63,656 nt of DNA, taken from positions 1-63,656 of the IMG/VR virus record IMGVR_UViG_3300036859_000369; one strand, 5' to 3'. Source of the stretch: a virus. Under the pieces are notes generated by a model. The model saw only the letters and a list, made by a program, of their open reading frames with translations. It searched no databases and was not told the DNA's origin. Position numbers and translations under genes: made by a program. This document shows, piece by piece, positions 7,969 through 17,926 of the stretch. Numbering within the stretch: the stretch's first letter is position 1; the number at the start of each line of letters is the position of its first letter.

Positions 7969-9588
7969 CTATACACCCCAGAGTGTCGACAGGCCATCCC
8001 AGAGAGCTGTCACGTCGTCCCAGATGGCACCGGTGAGGCTGTCTGCTTGCTCACACGAATACCGAGCGGTCACCGTGCGCCCTTGCGCATCCTGTACGCG
8101 TCGGTCTATGGCATTGATCCAGACATCCCCGCTCAATCCGCTATTCGCCTCGATGAGCGTTATCCGGTCGGATGGCCTGCGCCGTAGGATCTGCTCCAGG
8201 TTCTCGGCATCTCCATTCTGGACCGTGAACGACACCACCGGACGGGGGTACTGCTGCCGCAACACCCAGGAGTCACACACGGCAATGGCCTGCACCGGGT
8301 CGATCTCGGACCAGCCCTGCACCGGATAGGTCAGGGGGATACTCTGCCCAGGAATGGGCGAGAATGCCGCGATGGACAATGACGCGTCTACAGAATTCTC
8401 GACGGTCGTTTCCGAGACCACGGCAATGGATTTTGCCCGCAGTTGCATACCGGTGATGGTTGCGCCGGACCCGCCGGCCGTTATCCGAATGATCGCCAGG
8501 AACCCGGACGTATAGGTCAGCGTGACGGTGGCCGACCCGGCCGACACAGTGTAATCTGTTGCCGCAACCGGCGACACGGCATCGGTAAACAGATCGGTCG
8601 GACGCACAAACAGTGTCCGCACCTGGCCGGCCGTCAGCGTGATGTCAGCGCCATAGGCCCAGATGACCACCACCGATCCGGCCGCCGCGCGCCGACGCGT
8701 CGTGTAGGTTGCCCGGTTGTACACCGACCGGAAGCCTGGGTCATACTGGAAGTCCGACAGGGTCAGGCTCGACGTGCGGCCACGATACAACCGGTGCGCC
8801 CGGTACAGCACATGGTCTCGGTACCGGGTCCGGTTGCCAAACTGTCGATCCCAGAATGACGCCTGACTGGTATTCGATCGTGCTTGTGTGATGCGATAGT
8901 TGCGATTCTCCCAGCGGAACACCCCGTCACGATCGACGTAGAATGTGCCCGGCCCTTCGGATACCGTGAGCTCCAGAAGGGCCGCCCACGGATCGCGCTC
9001 ATCGCACCACCAGTACAGCAGTGTCGTGTCTGAAACCGAGATGTCCCGCATATCTGTCGGCCACGACACCGCATCCAGGATCGCGGACACGCACTGATCG
9101 ATACGCGGCGCTGTCATCAATGGCACCGTCACCGGTGTCCGACTGAGAACAACCTCATAGCCGATGGTGTCCATGCGGACGTTACGATTGCCGATCGCCG
9201 TGGTCTGGCTGATCTCTCGGATCACGTGCCGTCCGAATTGCCAGACGCTTTTGCCACGATAATACACATGATCGCGGTAGCCAGTGTGCGACCGGTAGGG
9301 CCGTCGTTCGCCGTGGGCCACTTCGTACAGGACCGGCCGACCAGGAATAACCCGCTGATAGACCGGACTGGACGGATTCTCCTGGGAATACTTGCCGCGT
9401 TCGTTGCGGAGCGGGAATTCCCCCTCCTGAATCTTGGGGGGATTCAACTGCTGGGCGCCATCTCGCCCCTCGGTAACCGTAAATCCCTCGCGGACATCGG
9501 GGGTCACGCGGTCGAATTCACCGTCAAAATCGCCTGACCCGCCCCACGAGACGTACACTTCTGGTTCGACCGTGCGCGGCAGCGTCAT
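7969..9588 (-). CDS. Minor tail / tail-tip protein
   Basis: 539 residues from MTLPRTVEPEVYV, coupled to the tape measure stop by TGATG. The N-terminus (EVYVSWGGSGDFDG) and repeated R-Y-R-D-H-V-L-Y-R-type segments are beta-rich. Its place straight after the tape measure is that of distal tail or baseplate hub proteins in siphoviruses. It ends DDVTALWDGLSTLWGV. Function is by position; I recognise no enzymatic motif. Confidence 0.75.
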   Translation of the reverse strand: MTLPRTVEPEVYVSWGGSGDFDGEFDRVTPDVREGFTVTEGRDGAQQLNPPKIQEGEFPLRNERGKYSQENPSSPVYQRVIPGRPVLYEVAHGERRPYRSHTGYRDHVYYRGKSVWQFGRHVIREISQTTAIGNRNVRMDTIGYEVVLSRTPVTVPLMTAPRIDQCVSAILDAVSWPTDMRDISVSDTTLLYWWCDERDPWAALLELTVSEGPGTFYVDRDGVFRWENRNYRITQARSNTSQASFWDRQFGNRTRYRDHVLYRAHRLYRGRTSSLTLSDFQYDPGFRSVYNRATYTTRRRAAAGSVVVIWAYGADITLTAGQVRTLFVRPTDLFTDAVSPVAATDYTVSAGSATVTLTYTSGFLAIIRITAGGSGATITGMQLRAKSIAVVSETTVENSVDASLSIAAFSPIPGQSIPLTYPVQGWSEIDPVQAIAVCDSWVLRQQYPRPVVSFTVQNGDAENLEQILRRRPSDRITLIEANSGLSGDVWINAIDRRVQDAQGRTVTARYSCEQADSLTGAIWDDVTALWDGLSTLWGV

Positions 9589-12500
9589 CAGATGGTCCCC
9601 AGCGGCGCCCGGCGCGTCTCTACGGCCACGTCCCGCCCACGGATGTACCATTCGGCCAGAACGCGCCCGGACGGATCTCTGAGGACGAATTCATGCCGTT
9701 GTAACGGAGCCGGCTGTCGTCCCTGATTGCCGACGTTCATCCAGTCAGGTAGTGGGGCTACAACTTCCCGGTGTGTCCCCTCGCCCACGCGGACAACGGT
9801 ACCGCCCGGAGTCGGACTGATGATGCCGCCGTTCTGTAGCCCCAGGATGTCCCGCAGATAGGTCCGTGTCTCGCCCGGCAGGTCACCCAGGTTGCCCGAC
9901 CACGAACGGACGTTGCCTGGCCCCCAGTTGTACGCGGCCAACATCCGGACAACATCGCCACGAAACATAGTCAGCATCTGTCGATCGTAATGAGCCGCGC
10001 CGCGTAACTGGTTGGCTGGATTGCCCATCAGTGCGGCCACAGACATGCCAAGCTGACGGGCGATCTCAACGGCCGTCCCCGGCATGAACTGTCCGAGTCC
10101 GGCCGCGCCGGATCTCGGGTTGACCGCTGTGGGATCGAAATTCGACTCGCGCTTGATCTGACGGACAAAGATGTCCGGATCGATGCCGTACTCACCGGCC
10201 ATCATCCGGGCAATATCCACCAGTGCGCCGGTCGGCATCGAAATCGCTCCTGGCCCGCCAATGGTGCCGAATAATCCCTGTGCCGCTGCCAGCAGCTCGC
10301 CAGACTTGCTCTGCATACCGCCAATCAGTCCCGCGATCAGATTCGATCCGATTTCGTGAAACACCGTCGACGGGCTATGGATACCGAGCAGTTTTTGCAT
10401 CCATTCGGGCAGCTTTTTCCCGATGTTGTCCGTGATCCACTGCTGGAGACTGCCCCAGTTATCGGACAGCCCCTTCTGTATCCCTGTGAGCATGCCGGCC
10501 CCAAGAGCGGCCGCCTTCCCAACAATACCATCAGCATTCGATGGGTTGACCTGATTGGCAATCCACGTACCGATCTCCAGGGTGATCAGCACCAGTTTCG
10601 CCACAAGATGCGGGACAACATCCGTCGCGATCCACCCGAGAAATGCCAGTCCCCACTTTCCGAGTGCTTGCGCAAACCCGTTCGGATTCGTCACGTCTGC
10701 CTGTTGAGTAATCCAGAGCTTGATACTGTCGGACAGCTCGCCCAGTTTCAGCAGTAAGCGCGCCCAAACCGGCACGACCCACTGGACAAACTCAACGGCC
10801 CATTGTGCCAGTTGCGTGACGATGGCCGGCAACGCGTCCGTAACGATCCAGTTGCCAACCGACAGGAGTAGCTTGCCGAGCTCAGTCAGCAACGGCTGGA
10901 TGCGCGGGCCGACCCAATCTACGATCGCGCTGCCCCATTCCAGGAGCTTACCTGCAATGGCCGGCAACGCATCCTTGATCACCCAGTCCGTCAACGACAC
11001 CAGGAGTCGCCCGAGCGCGGCCAGCAGTGGCGGAATCTTTGGCCCAACCCAGTTGACGAATTCAACCGCCCATCTGCCGATCGCATCCAGCAATTCGCCG
11101 GTGTGCTGGCCCATCCATTCGACCGTACGGGCGATCAGTTTGCCGAATTCGGTGAGTAATTTCGGAATGACCGGTCCAACCCAGGTGATAAATTCGGTTG
11201 CCCATTCCAACAGTTTGCCGGCCAGTTTCGTTGCGTTCGCGCCGATCCAATTGAGTACATCGCCGGCGAGGGCGGCCAGCTTGCTCAACAGATCCAGGCC
11301 GGCAGTTCCGATCCACTGCACAAAGGCAATCTGCCACGCAACCAGTTTTTGACCGATCGGGCCGGCGTTTGTCTCAATCCAGCGGTACACACCATCAATG
11401 ATCGCCTGTAGTCCATTGAAGAACGGCGGGGCAGCGTTACGAACCCAGTCCAGCAACACCGTTGACCATTGCGTCAGGAGTCCGCCGATACGCGGGGCAG
11501 CCTCGCCCAGTGTGCGCAGAACCGCTGTCACGATCCCGCCGAAACCGTCCTCGTTGAACGCGCGCCGGATCTCCATAAACCGAGTGGCTACGGCGGTCAT
11601 GATCGGTTGACCGATGATCGCTTCTATTTTGGCCTGCAACTGACCGGCCAGTTGTCCAACCGCGATACCGCCGATGGCCGCCCCGATGCCGGCTCCGAGT
11701 ATGCCGCCGATGGCTGTACCGATCACCGGAACGACTGACCCCAACGACGCGCCAATCGCGGCCCCCCGGCCGGCTCCGAACAACATGCCGGCCAGGGTCG
11801 CTCCGGTGACGATCGGATTTGCCGTGATCCACTCGACAAACCCATCACGCAACTGACCGGCCAGGCGGGCACCATTCTCTTTTGCTTTGGCAATCGCCTG
11901 TTCGGCTATGGCGTCGGGAGTGAATGACTTATCGGTGGGCGCCTTCGGAGCCGCGTCTCGCGCTTCTTTCGCGGCCTTTGCGGCTGCTTTCGTTGCCGAT
12001 TCGGCATCCCGGATGGCCGATGCCTGTGCCTGAATCTCGGCCTTGATCTCCTGTTGTACCTGTTTCTGTTCGGTCAGGGTCGATTTCTGGCGCGTCAGAC
12101 TGTCGAGCTGCTCCTGGAGTGGCGCCAGTCGGTCCTTTTCCTCCTGTTTGATCGCTTCGATTTGCTGTTTGATCGGCAAGGCCGCCATGTCGCGACGCAG
12201 TTTGTCCTCTCTTTGCGCCGTGTCCAGGATGTCCTTACGCTCTTTCAGCTCGGCTTGCGCATCCTTGATGGCAGCCAACCTGGGCTTATCGACCAGGTTC
12301 GCTTTCTGTTGGTTGAGATCCAGGATTTCGCGATCGATACCGGCTAACACCTGTTGCCGCTTCGCTTCGGCCATCTGCGCCTGACGCTTTTCGTCACGCA
12401 CGACCCGTTCGGCATCATCGATTTCTTTCTGTCGGGACCGTTGTGTGTCCTGATCTTTCTGCTTTTCGGCCGCGATCTGCTTTTCTAGCTTCGCTGCCTT

Positions 12501-14675
12501 ATCCTTACGTTGCTCCTCTTTCTTATCGTCGTCCTCTTTTTCCTGGCGGACCTGCTTCTCTAATGCGGCGATGGCCTGTTGCCGCCTGACTTCGTCGGCC
12601 GCGTCCTGTTTCTTCTGGGCATACTCTTTGATGGAAAGGGCTAATTGCGCTTCATCAATACCGAGCTGTTGCAAGTCGAACGAGACATCCTCGCCCTTGC
12701 GCTGCCGGTCTAGCAGTTTCTGGCGCTTTTCCTGGAGCGATAGGCGAGCCTCCTGGACCCGTAGCCCTTCCTTTTCGTCGTCCAGGGCCGCGCTCCCTGA
12801 TCCGCCCGAGCGGCCGGCGCTCCGGATCTCTTCTAGCCGCCGTTCCGCTTCAGACTTCCCCCTGGACCGACTTCCGCCCCTGACGGACTCCAGTTGCTTC
12901 TCTAGCGCTTTGACGCGGTCCGAGTCGCCCCCACCACGGGTGTCCTTCTGGCGGTCTCGCAAGCGTTCCAGGCGGTCCTCAGCGGCCGACCGTTCGCCCC
13001 GGGCTTTTTTGTCAAGCTCGTCGCGCTTCTGGGCCTGTTCAATGCCCTTTTTCTGGAGATTCAGCTCTTCGATCTGATCGTCTATCCGAGCGCGTATCTC
13101 GCGGCTACCCTGGGCCGCGTTCTCGGCCCGCTTCAGTTCGCTCTCTTCAAGCTGCAACAGAAGCGATTGTTCCTCGTATTCGTAGTCCTTGCGTTGGGTA
13201 ATCACGTCTAATTGCTGCTGGAGTGGCTCTAACTGATCCTTATAGCCCTCTTTGAGATCATCAATGCTGAATTTGACATCCTTCGTGATGGCGTCAATGT
13301 CGTGAATCGCCTTGCCGATGTCGCGGATAGACTCGTCAACACCACGGGCGGCTGTCTTGAGATCCTGGAGTCCGCCGGCCACTTTGGCAACAGCCGGCTT
13401 GACCGCTTCGTCTGCTGCATCAGCCGCGCCCTTCCCCCATGCCTGGATCGTGTTGGCTCCGCCCTGTTCAATCTGGGCCAATGGTCCGGCTGACGGCGGG
13501 CTGTTGCCGATAAAGAACGACGCGATCAGATTAGCGACCGTATCAATGGCCGCCTGCAACACACCGTTCGCCCCGTTGAGGATGCCGGTCGCGAATTCCC
13601 CGACGATGTTCTCGCCGGCCCCGACCATCCGAGACGCAAACGCCGTCACACCGTCCATCATACCCATGAGCACGGTGGTAAACGTCCGCCCAATCAACTG
13701 GAATCCGGCTGCGAAATTCCCCTCGGTAAAGAATCCGAACGCTGCGCTTATCGCGGCCCCTATCGGGGCCAATGATTCCATGCCGCCCTTGATGGCCGAG
13801 ACCAGCCCGGAAACCGCAACAACCCCGGCTTGCACCCAGGTCTGGAATTGCTCGGACGACAGCAGTTTCGCTAACTGATTGGCGCCCTCGGTTGCCAGTT
13901 CATAGATCGACCGGCCCATCTCGGCAAACGCTTGCGTACCCACATCGCGGATAGTGGACAGCGCTCCGGTCAATGACTTGCTCGCCTGTTCCATCAGGCC
14001 GGCATGCTCATACGACGACCGCAACGCCTTGACCATCGTTTCGCCCGCAATCAGCCCTTGCTCGGACATTTTGCGGACTTGCGCCTCGGTGACCCCTACC
14101 TCTTTAGCTAGAATCTGCCAGGCGTTCGTGACGCCACCTTCAATCAACTGGTTCATTTCTTCAGCAGACACTTTGCCCTTACCGATCATCTGCTGAATGG
14201 CAAGTCCGATGCGTCCGAGCGCTTCCTGCGAGAGCGACCCTGATGCTGATGCCGCATTCCCGATCGCTTTGATGGTCGGGATGATGTCGTTTGCGGCAAT
14301 ACCGACCGATTGCAACCGGACAGACAACGACGAAAGATCCTTGAATTCAAACGGTGTTTCGGCTGCGAAGCGTTTGAGACTGTTGAGGAACGCATCCGCA
14401 ACCTTCGTATTGCCTTCGAAGTACCTGGTAAAGATGTTCCGCGACATATCCAGCTGCTGGTTGAAATCGATAACCGATGCTTTGAGTGCCCCGATCCCAT
14501 CTCCGATAACTTTGAGGCCGGCCCCGAACGCAGCAACACCAGCCCCGATGCCCAACCCTTCGGAGAATTGCTTGCCGAACGCCGATACCCGCTGATCCAG
14601 GGCAGATAGCCCTTTATCAGCGGGTGATGTATCAACATCCACGACTCCGCGTAGGCGGAACGCTTCACCTGGCAT
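9588..14675 (-). CDS. Tape measure protein with lytic transglycosylase domain
   Basis: 1,695 residues; it sets tail length and likely forms a channel or opens the wall at injection. Residues ~1-420 are an Ala/Gly-rich tape measure N-domain; ~430-920 are a long Lys/Glu/Gln coiled coil; ~960-1010 hold glycine-rich hydrophobic spans; ~1050-1370 show ~40-residue repeats built on W-V-G-P-x-I-x-P-L-L and D-W-I/V; ~1485-1590 form an SLT domain (RESNFDP with the catalytic Glu, GLGQFMPGTA, AYNWGPGNV). A siphovirus tail is implied. GTCATT-N4-AATGAC lies 3 bp before the ATG. Confidence 0.93.
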   Translation of the reverse strand: MPGEAFRLRGVVDVDTSPADKGLSALDQRVSAFGKQFSEGLGIGAGVAAFGAGLKVIGDGIGALKASVIDFNQQLDMSRNIFTRYFEGNTKVADAFLNSLKRFAAETPFEFKDLSSLSVRLQSVGIAANDIIPTIKAIGNAASASGSLSQEALGRIGLAIQQMIGKGKVSAEEMNQLIEGGVTNAWQILAKEVGVTEAQVRKMSEQGLIAGETMVKALRSSYEHAGLMEQASKSLTGALSTIRDVGTQAFAEMGRSIYELATEGANQLAKLLSSEQFQTWVQAGVVAVSGLVSAIKGGMESLAPIGAAISAAFGFFTEGNFAAGFQLIGRTFTTVLMGMMDGVTAFASRMVGAGENIVGEFATGILNGANGVLQAAIDTVANLIASFFIGNSPPSAGPLAQIEQGGANTIQAWGKGAADAADEAVKPAVAKVAGGLQDLKTAARGVDESIRDIGKAIHDIDAITKDVKFSIDDLKEGYKDQLEPLQQQLDVITQRKDYEYEEQSLLLQLEESELKRAENAAQGSREIRARIDDQIEELNLQKKGIEQAQKRDELDKKARGERSAAEDRLERLRDRQKDTRGGGDSDRVKALEKQLESVRGGSRSRGKSEAERRLEEIRSAGRSGGSGSAALDDEKEGLRVQEARLSLQEKRQKLLDRQRKGEDVSFDLQQLGIDEAQLALSIKEYAQKKQDAADEVRRQQAIAALEKQVRQEKEDDDKKEEQRKDKAAKLEKQIAAEKQKDQDTQRSRQKEIDDAERVVRDEKRQAQMAEAKRQQVLAGIDREILDLNQQKANLVDKPRLAAIKDAQAELKERKDILDTAQREDKLRRDMAALPIKQQIEAIKQEEKDRLAPLQEQLDSLTRQKSTLTEQKQVQQEIKAEIQAQASAIRDAESATKAAAKAAKEARDAAPKAPTDKSFTPDAIAEQAIAKAKENGARLAGQLRDGFVEWITANPIVTGATLAGMLFGAGRGAAIGASLGSVVPVIGTAIGGILGAGIGAAIGGIAVGQLAGQLQAKIEAIIGQPIMTAVATRFMEIRRAFNEDGFGGIVTAVLRTLGEAAPRIGGLLTQWSTVLLDWVRNAAPPFFNGLQAIIDGVYRWIETNAGPIGQKLVAWQIAFVQWIGTAGLDLLSKLAALAGDVLNWIGANATKLAGKLLEWATEFITWVGPVIPKLLTEFGKLIARTVEWMGQHTGELLDAIGRWAVEFVNWVGPKIPPLLAALGRLLVSLTDWVIKDALPAIAGKLLEWGSAIVDWVGPRIQPLLTELGKLLLSVGNWIVTDALPAIVTQLAQWAVEFVQWVVPVWARLLLKLGELSDSIKLWITQQADVTNPNGFAQALGKWGLAFLGWIATDVVPHLVAKLVLITLEIGTWIANQVNPSNADGIVGKAAALGAGMLTGIQKGLSDNWGSLQQWITDNIGKKLPEWMQKLLGIHSPSTVFHEIGSNLIAGLIGGMQSKSGELLAAAQGLFGTIGGPGAISMPTGALVDIARMMAGEYGIDPDIFVRQIKRESNFDPTAVNPRSGAAGLGQFMPGTAVEIARQLGMSVAALMGNPANQLRGAAHYDRQMLTMFRGDVVRMLAAYNWGPGNVRSWSGNLGDLPGETRTYLRDILGLQNGGIISPTPGGTVVRVGEGTHREVVAPLPDWMNVGNQGRQPAPLQRHEFVLRDPSGRVLAEWYIRGRDVAVETRRAPLGTI

Positions 14676-14677
14676 CG

Positions 14678-14693
14678 GTCATTCCGAAATGAC
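14678..14693. repeat. 16-bp dispersed inverted repeat
   Basis: GTCATTCCGAAATGAC, immediately before the tape measure start codon and after the chaperone extension, so it lies within the ribosome-entry region of that gene. Confidence 0.85.
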
Positions 14694-14707
14694 GCACGAC
14701 GGCCCCG

Positions 14708-14878
14708 TCAGGCGTTCCGCCGTGCGTCGCGTGCCGCCCGTGCATCCTCGAAGGTTTTGGCATTCCGCTTCCATTCGGCACGCGCCCGGGTGATCGCATC
14801 GGTGTAATCATCCAGCCAGTACCGCCAGATCGGACATCGGCCCCATTCCGGGTGTCCTAGATAGTCCCACGGGAGATA
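14708..14878 (-). CDS. Tail assembly chaperone, -1 frameshift extension
   Basis: Between the chaperone stop (14857) and the tape measure start no independent gene with a good start exists, but the -1 frame is open and protein-like: YLPWDYLGHPEWG, CPIWRYWLDDY, then a charged helix to a stop at 14708. It overlaps the zero frame upstream. This is the classic G/GT arrangement, where a small share of ribosomes slip -1. A GCG-GGG-AAT stretch just upstream is a candidate slip site, not a textbook heptamer. Confidence 0.7.
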   Translation of the reverse strand, partial: YLPWDYLGHPEWGRCPIWRYWLDDYTDAITRARAEWKRNAKTFEDARAARDARRNA

Positions 14879-15465
14879 CCCGCCAGATTCCCCGCCTGCC
14901 CGTTCTGCTCGGAGGCAGGCGTCTGCCCAGTCCGGCCATTCTCCGTCGTCGCCCCCGAGAAGACTTTCGAGGAGATCATCCGGTTTGGGCGGTCAAGGTA
15001 GTCCGCCATGATGGCCAGCACGATCGCGACTCGCAAGCCCGGTTCCATGTTCGCGACGATCGCCTCGCGCGTAATCGGCATCGGCTCGCCGGACAGCCGG
15101 ACGTCCCACGCCTTGACAAGCCTGACAATATAGTCGGCATAGGCGGCCCGACTGTTCTCCTGGGCAACCTGTGGGGGGACGGCATCGGCCCGCCGGGCCT
15201 GTCGGTCTCTGGCTCGACGTTGCGCCCGATTCTCTTCAGGCGGTACTGCCGGCAAGTCCGGAATGCGTTTCAGGTCAATCAGCCGGGCCGTTTCGATCTG
15301 AGAGAGGAATTCGACATCCTCATCAGACAAGGCGGCCGGCGTATACGCCACGCGCGCCGTAAAATTCGGTGGCGCTTCATAGTCGTCCGGGGCGTTATTG
15401 TCTGGCTCTTGCGCATATTCAACCTTGATCCAGACGAGTGCGCTTCGGAAGTCAGATAGGTCCAC
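14857..15465 (-). CDS. Tail assembly chaperone (zero-frame product)
   Basis: 202 residues, beginning MDLSDFRSALVWIKVE. It lies between major tail protein and tape measure, the invariant place of tail assembly chaperones. These bind the tape measure during tail polymerisation and are not in the virion. The acidic N-domain, Arg-rich middle (ENRAQRRARDRQARR) and helical C-region fit. A longer product is expected by -1 frameshift. Confidence 0.8.
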   Translation of the reverse strand: MDLSDFRSALVWIKVEYAQEPDNNAPDDYEAPPNFTARVAYTPAALSDEDVEFLSQIETARLIDLKRIPDLPAVPPEENRAQRRARDRQARRADAVPPQVAQENSRAAYADYIVRLVKAWDVRLSGEPMPITREAIVANMEPGLRVAIVLAIMADYLDRPNRMISSKVFSGATTENGRTGQTPASEQNGQAGNLAGISRGTI

Positions 15466-15548
15466 GGTACTGCCTCCGGAGGGCTACAGGGCCATCCGTT
15501 GCTCGCGGGTGACCCTGTTGGCGTCCTGTGGGTTTCGTGACCCCTGTT

Positions 15549-15573
15549 GGCCCTGTGGGGACCTCTGGGGGCC
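15549..15573 (-). other. Conserved intergenic hairpin (copy 1)
   Basis: Stem GGCCC/GGGCC around a ~15-nt loop, in the gap between major tail protein and chaperone. A second copy with a changed but still paired stem and near-identical loop lies at 26738-26761. Without a T tract, it is more likely an RNA processing or stability element than a terminator. Confidence 0.5.
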
Positions 15574-15580
15574 TGTTCCG

Positions 15581-16900
15581 CTACATGCTAGTGAGGATGT
15601 TACGCAGGACAGCCGAGAATCCGCCGGAGAACACCGTACTGTCCGAGATGATCGTGAGTGGGAACGGCATCGTCTCCGAACCGCCCTCATCCCCGAATTG
15701 CCCGACGTTCTCCGATGCCTGCACGGCGCAATCCACGCGTAGCAGATACCGCAACGTCCCCTCACCGGTCAGTGGGCCGACTGCTTCGTACCGGACCAGA
15801 TACGTGTCACCTTCCATCAGATCGGCGTAAACCTGACGGGCTGTCGCGTCGTTCCGCATGACGACGTTGAGACTCAGGTCCGGCACCTGGAGCACGTCGT
15901 CGTCATACGATTCGGTCGCCGCATCGATCACCCAGTCCGGATTCACCAGACCGTCAAAGGCGAATTCGCCCGTATAGGGGCGCACCTTCGTGGTCCCGAT
16001 CGTGCCGCCAGATGTCAGGTTGTCCATGTACATGGTCCACTGCGGCGCTTCAACAGCTTCCACCGGGATGGTCGTGATGCCACCTGCCTGGAGCACGGTG
16101 TAGACGACCGACCCGCCGGTCAACCCGGCGCTGTTGATGGACAACGCGGCGACATCGGTATTCGCCAATGTGCCGCCGCTCACGGTGATCGTGGCACTCT
16201 GGGCCGGCAACGTGCCGCCGGTCAACGTCAGATTCGCCGTACCGCCAGCCCCCAGGGCTGTGTTGACAGCCGTCAACAGTGACCCGTTCGTGGCGTTGAA
16301 TACCACATTGACGGTGCCGGCCGCCCCGGTCACAACGAATGTACCCGCTGTGATGGACCCGGGCGGCGTCGGTGCGAGGGTAAACGATTCGTTGACCCCG
16401 AGCGTCGCCGCGAAATCGAGATCCCGCGCGTATCCGCTGCCGGAGATCCCCGGACTTGCCGTCCGGCTGAATGTAAACCCGAACGACTGGAATACCGTGC
16501 GGATCGCCTCTTCGGCTGTCCCGTTGCGGTAGCCCTGGGCGATGGTGAACGTGGGCCGGGTGTTCAGCCCATCCGAACTGTAGGTGTAGGTGTGGTCGTG
16601 GGTGACCGTGCCACCTGATGGGACCGTCGTCGTCGGCACACCCATCAGGGCCGACAGCAGATAGATCACCGAATTGAAATCCAGATACGACCCGTCGCCC
16701 AGGGTGAACGTCGACCAGTTCTGAATCAACGGTCGGGCGGTCCGCATGGTCGATCCGCTGGGGCGGACTTCGGACCGGGTGCTATTCGGGGTCAGTCGAA
16801 AATTGAGACCCTCCAGGAATTTGTTCGGGGGCTGTCGTGTCCCTGAAACATCTTCCCTGGCAATATACACACGTTTGGAAACGATGCTTGCTACAGGCAC
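15581..16900 (-). CDS. Major tail protein (tail tube)
   Basis: 439 residues from MPVASIVSKRVYIARED. Beta-rich, with an internal Ig-like segment (about residues 190-260, Thr/Ala/Gly-rich strands such as GTFVVTGAAGTVNVVF) of the kind often inserted into tube proteins. Position between completion proteins and chaperone supports the call. It polymerises as the tail tube around the tape measure. Confidence 0.8.
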   Translation of the reverse strand: MPVASIVSKRVYIAREDVSGTRQPPNKFLEGLNFRLTPNSTRSEVRPSGSTMRTARPLIQNWSTFTLGDGSYLDFNSVIYLLSALMGVPTTTVPSGGTVTHDHTYTYSSDGLNTRPTFTIAQGYRNGTAEEAIRTVFQSFGFTFSRTASPGISGSGYARDLDFAATLGVNESFTLAPTPPGSITAGTFVVTGAAGTVNVVFNATNGSLLTAVNTALGAGGTANLTLTGGTLPAQSATITVSGGTLANTDVAALSINSAGLTGGSVVYTVLQAGGITTIPVEAVEAPQWTMYMDNLTSGGTIGTTKVRPYTGEFAFDGLVNPDWVIDAATESYDDDVLQVPDLSLNVVMRNDATARQVYADLMEGDTYLVRYEAVGPLTGEGTLRYLLRVDCAVQASENVGQFGDEGGSETMPFPLTIISDSTVFSGGFSAVLRNILTSM

Positions 16901-16940
16901 AATGATGCAACCTTTCCAGCGCGCACCGTTGGGCTTGCGC

Positions 16941-16946
16941 TATAAT
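16941..16946 (+). promoter_or_regulatory. Possible -10 element for the plus-strand HNH gene
   Basis: A perfect TATAAT on the plus strand 76 bp before the HNH start. No convincing -35 at 16-18 bp was found, so this is only a candidate. Confidence 0.35.
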
Positions 16947-17022
16947 CACGGCGCAAAGAGTCCCCGCAAGTGCTGAGAACACTCCGGGGACTGAGACATC
17001 GAGACACATGGGAGTTACGTCG

Positions 17023-17592
17023 ATGCCTACCAGTGTTTATACACGAACGCACGCCCCGATTGACGTCCAATTCTGGTCCCGCGTTGACCGAAATGGACCG
17101 ACACACCCGACGCTGCCGGACCCTGGTGTCTGCTGGGAATGGACCGGACCCCTGGAATGTGGCGGCTACGGGGCATTCCGCAGTCGGAAGTACGGGCGGT
17201 ATCAGGCGCACCGTCTGGCATGGAAAATGGCTACTGGAGACAGCACGGCTATCGCCATCTTCCATTCTTGTGACAACCGGCGATGCGTCCGCAATGACTC
17301 GGAAGGTTGCTACACAGTCAACGGGATTGCGCTCCCGAGACGAGGGCACCTTTTCCGTGGGGATCGCACCATCAATGCCCACGACAAGATCGCTAAGGGG
17401 AGAGGACGATACGGAGTCGTGCGGGGTAGTCGAGTCGGCACATCCAAGGTTACCGAGTCTGACATTCCCGCCATCATTGAAATGGTTGATAGCGGTATTC
17501 CACGTAAGGTCATTGGCGCACAGTTCGGCATCACCGACACAATGGTCGGGTACATCTATAACCGCAAGTGCTGGCAGCACGTCAAGGTCTAG
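17023..17592 (+). CDS. HNH homing endonuclease
   Basis: 189 residues from MPTSVYT; GGGAG lies 8-9 bp upstream, preferred over the ATG at 17008. The core is complete: CWEWTG, GGYGAFRSRKYGRYQAHRLAW, HSCDNRRCVRND, PRRGHLF and AHDKIAKGRGR. A C-terminal helix-turn-helix (IPRKVIGAQFGITDTMVGYI) probably aids target binding. It is encoded against the flow of the late operon, inserted between major tail and completion genes, as expected of a mobile gene targeting the uninserted intergenic site. Confidence 0.92.
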   Translation: MPTSVYTRTHAPIDVQFWSRVDRNGPTHPTLPDPGVCWEWTGPLECGGYGAFRSRKYGRYQAHRLAWKMATGDSTAIAIFHSCDNRRCVRNDSEGCYTVNGIALPRRGHLFRGDRTINAHDKIAKGRGRYGVVRGSRVGTSKVTESDIPAIIEMVDSGIPRKVIGAQFGITDTMVGYIYNRKCWQHVKV

Positions 17593-17728
17593 ATGGAATC
17601 CATATCCCCGATACGGACTCGATGCAACTGGCAAGGTCGTACCCTCCTACCGAATCGGAGCGAGCACGGCTTACCGTGGGGGCTCATCGAGCGCGTTCTA
17701 TGGGCGATGTCCAGGTGACGGTATTGTA
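17593..17728. other. Gap after the HNH gene
   Basis: 136 bp between convergent genes. No good ORF, promoter or T-tailed hairpin seen. Confidence 0.4.
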
Positions 17729-17926
17729 CTACACCTGGGGTGACGATTCACGTGGGATAATCTGTACGTCAAGGGTGTGCGTTGCGCCGGGGACCGACCG
17801 GTGAATTGACGCCACAATGGACAACACGGCCCGGCGCAAGTCCGTCCAGTGTTTCATCTCCCACTCGTTGGAATCGACCAGGCCATTTGATCGGTCGTCT
17901 GTTCCGGGATTCGCCTGTTGGTTCAT
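17729..17926 (-). CDS. Small protein after the tail completion gene
   Basis: 65 residues (MNQQANPGTDD..). Its ATG overlaps the upstream stop (ATGA), which favours a real coupled gene. There are no cysteines or membrane segments and no recognised family. Confidence 0.5.
   Translation of the reverse strand: MNQQANPGTDDRSNGLVDSNEWEMKHWTDLRRAVLSIVASIHRSVPGATHTLDVQIIPRESSPQV

Noticed and set aside
7239-7997. Long minus-strand ORF (252 residues) opposite the HNH pseudogene
   Set aside because: It is antisense to clear HNH motifs, has no ribosome site and low-quality composition.
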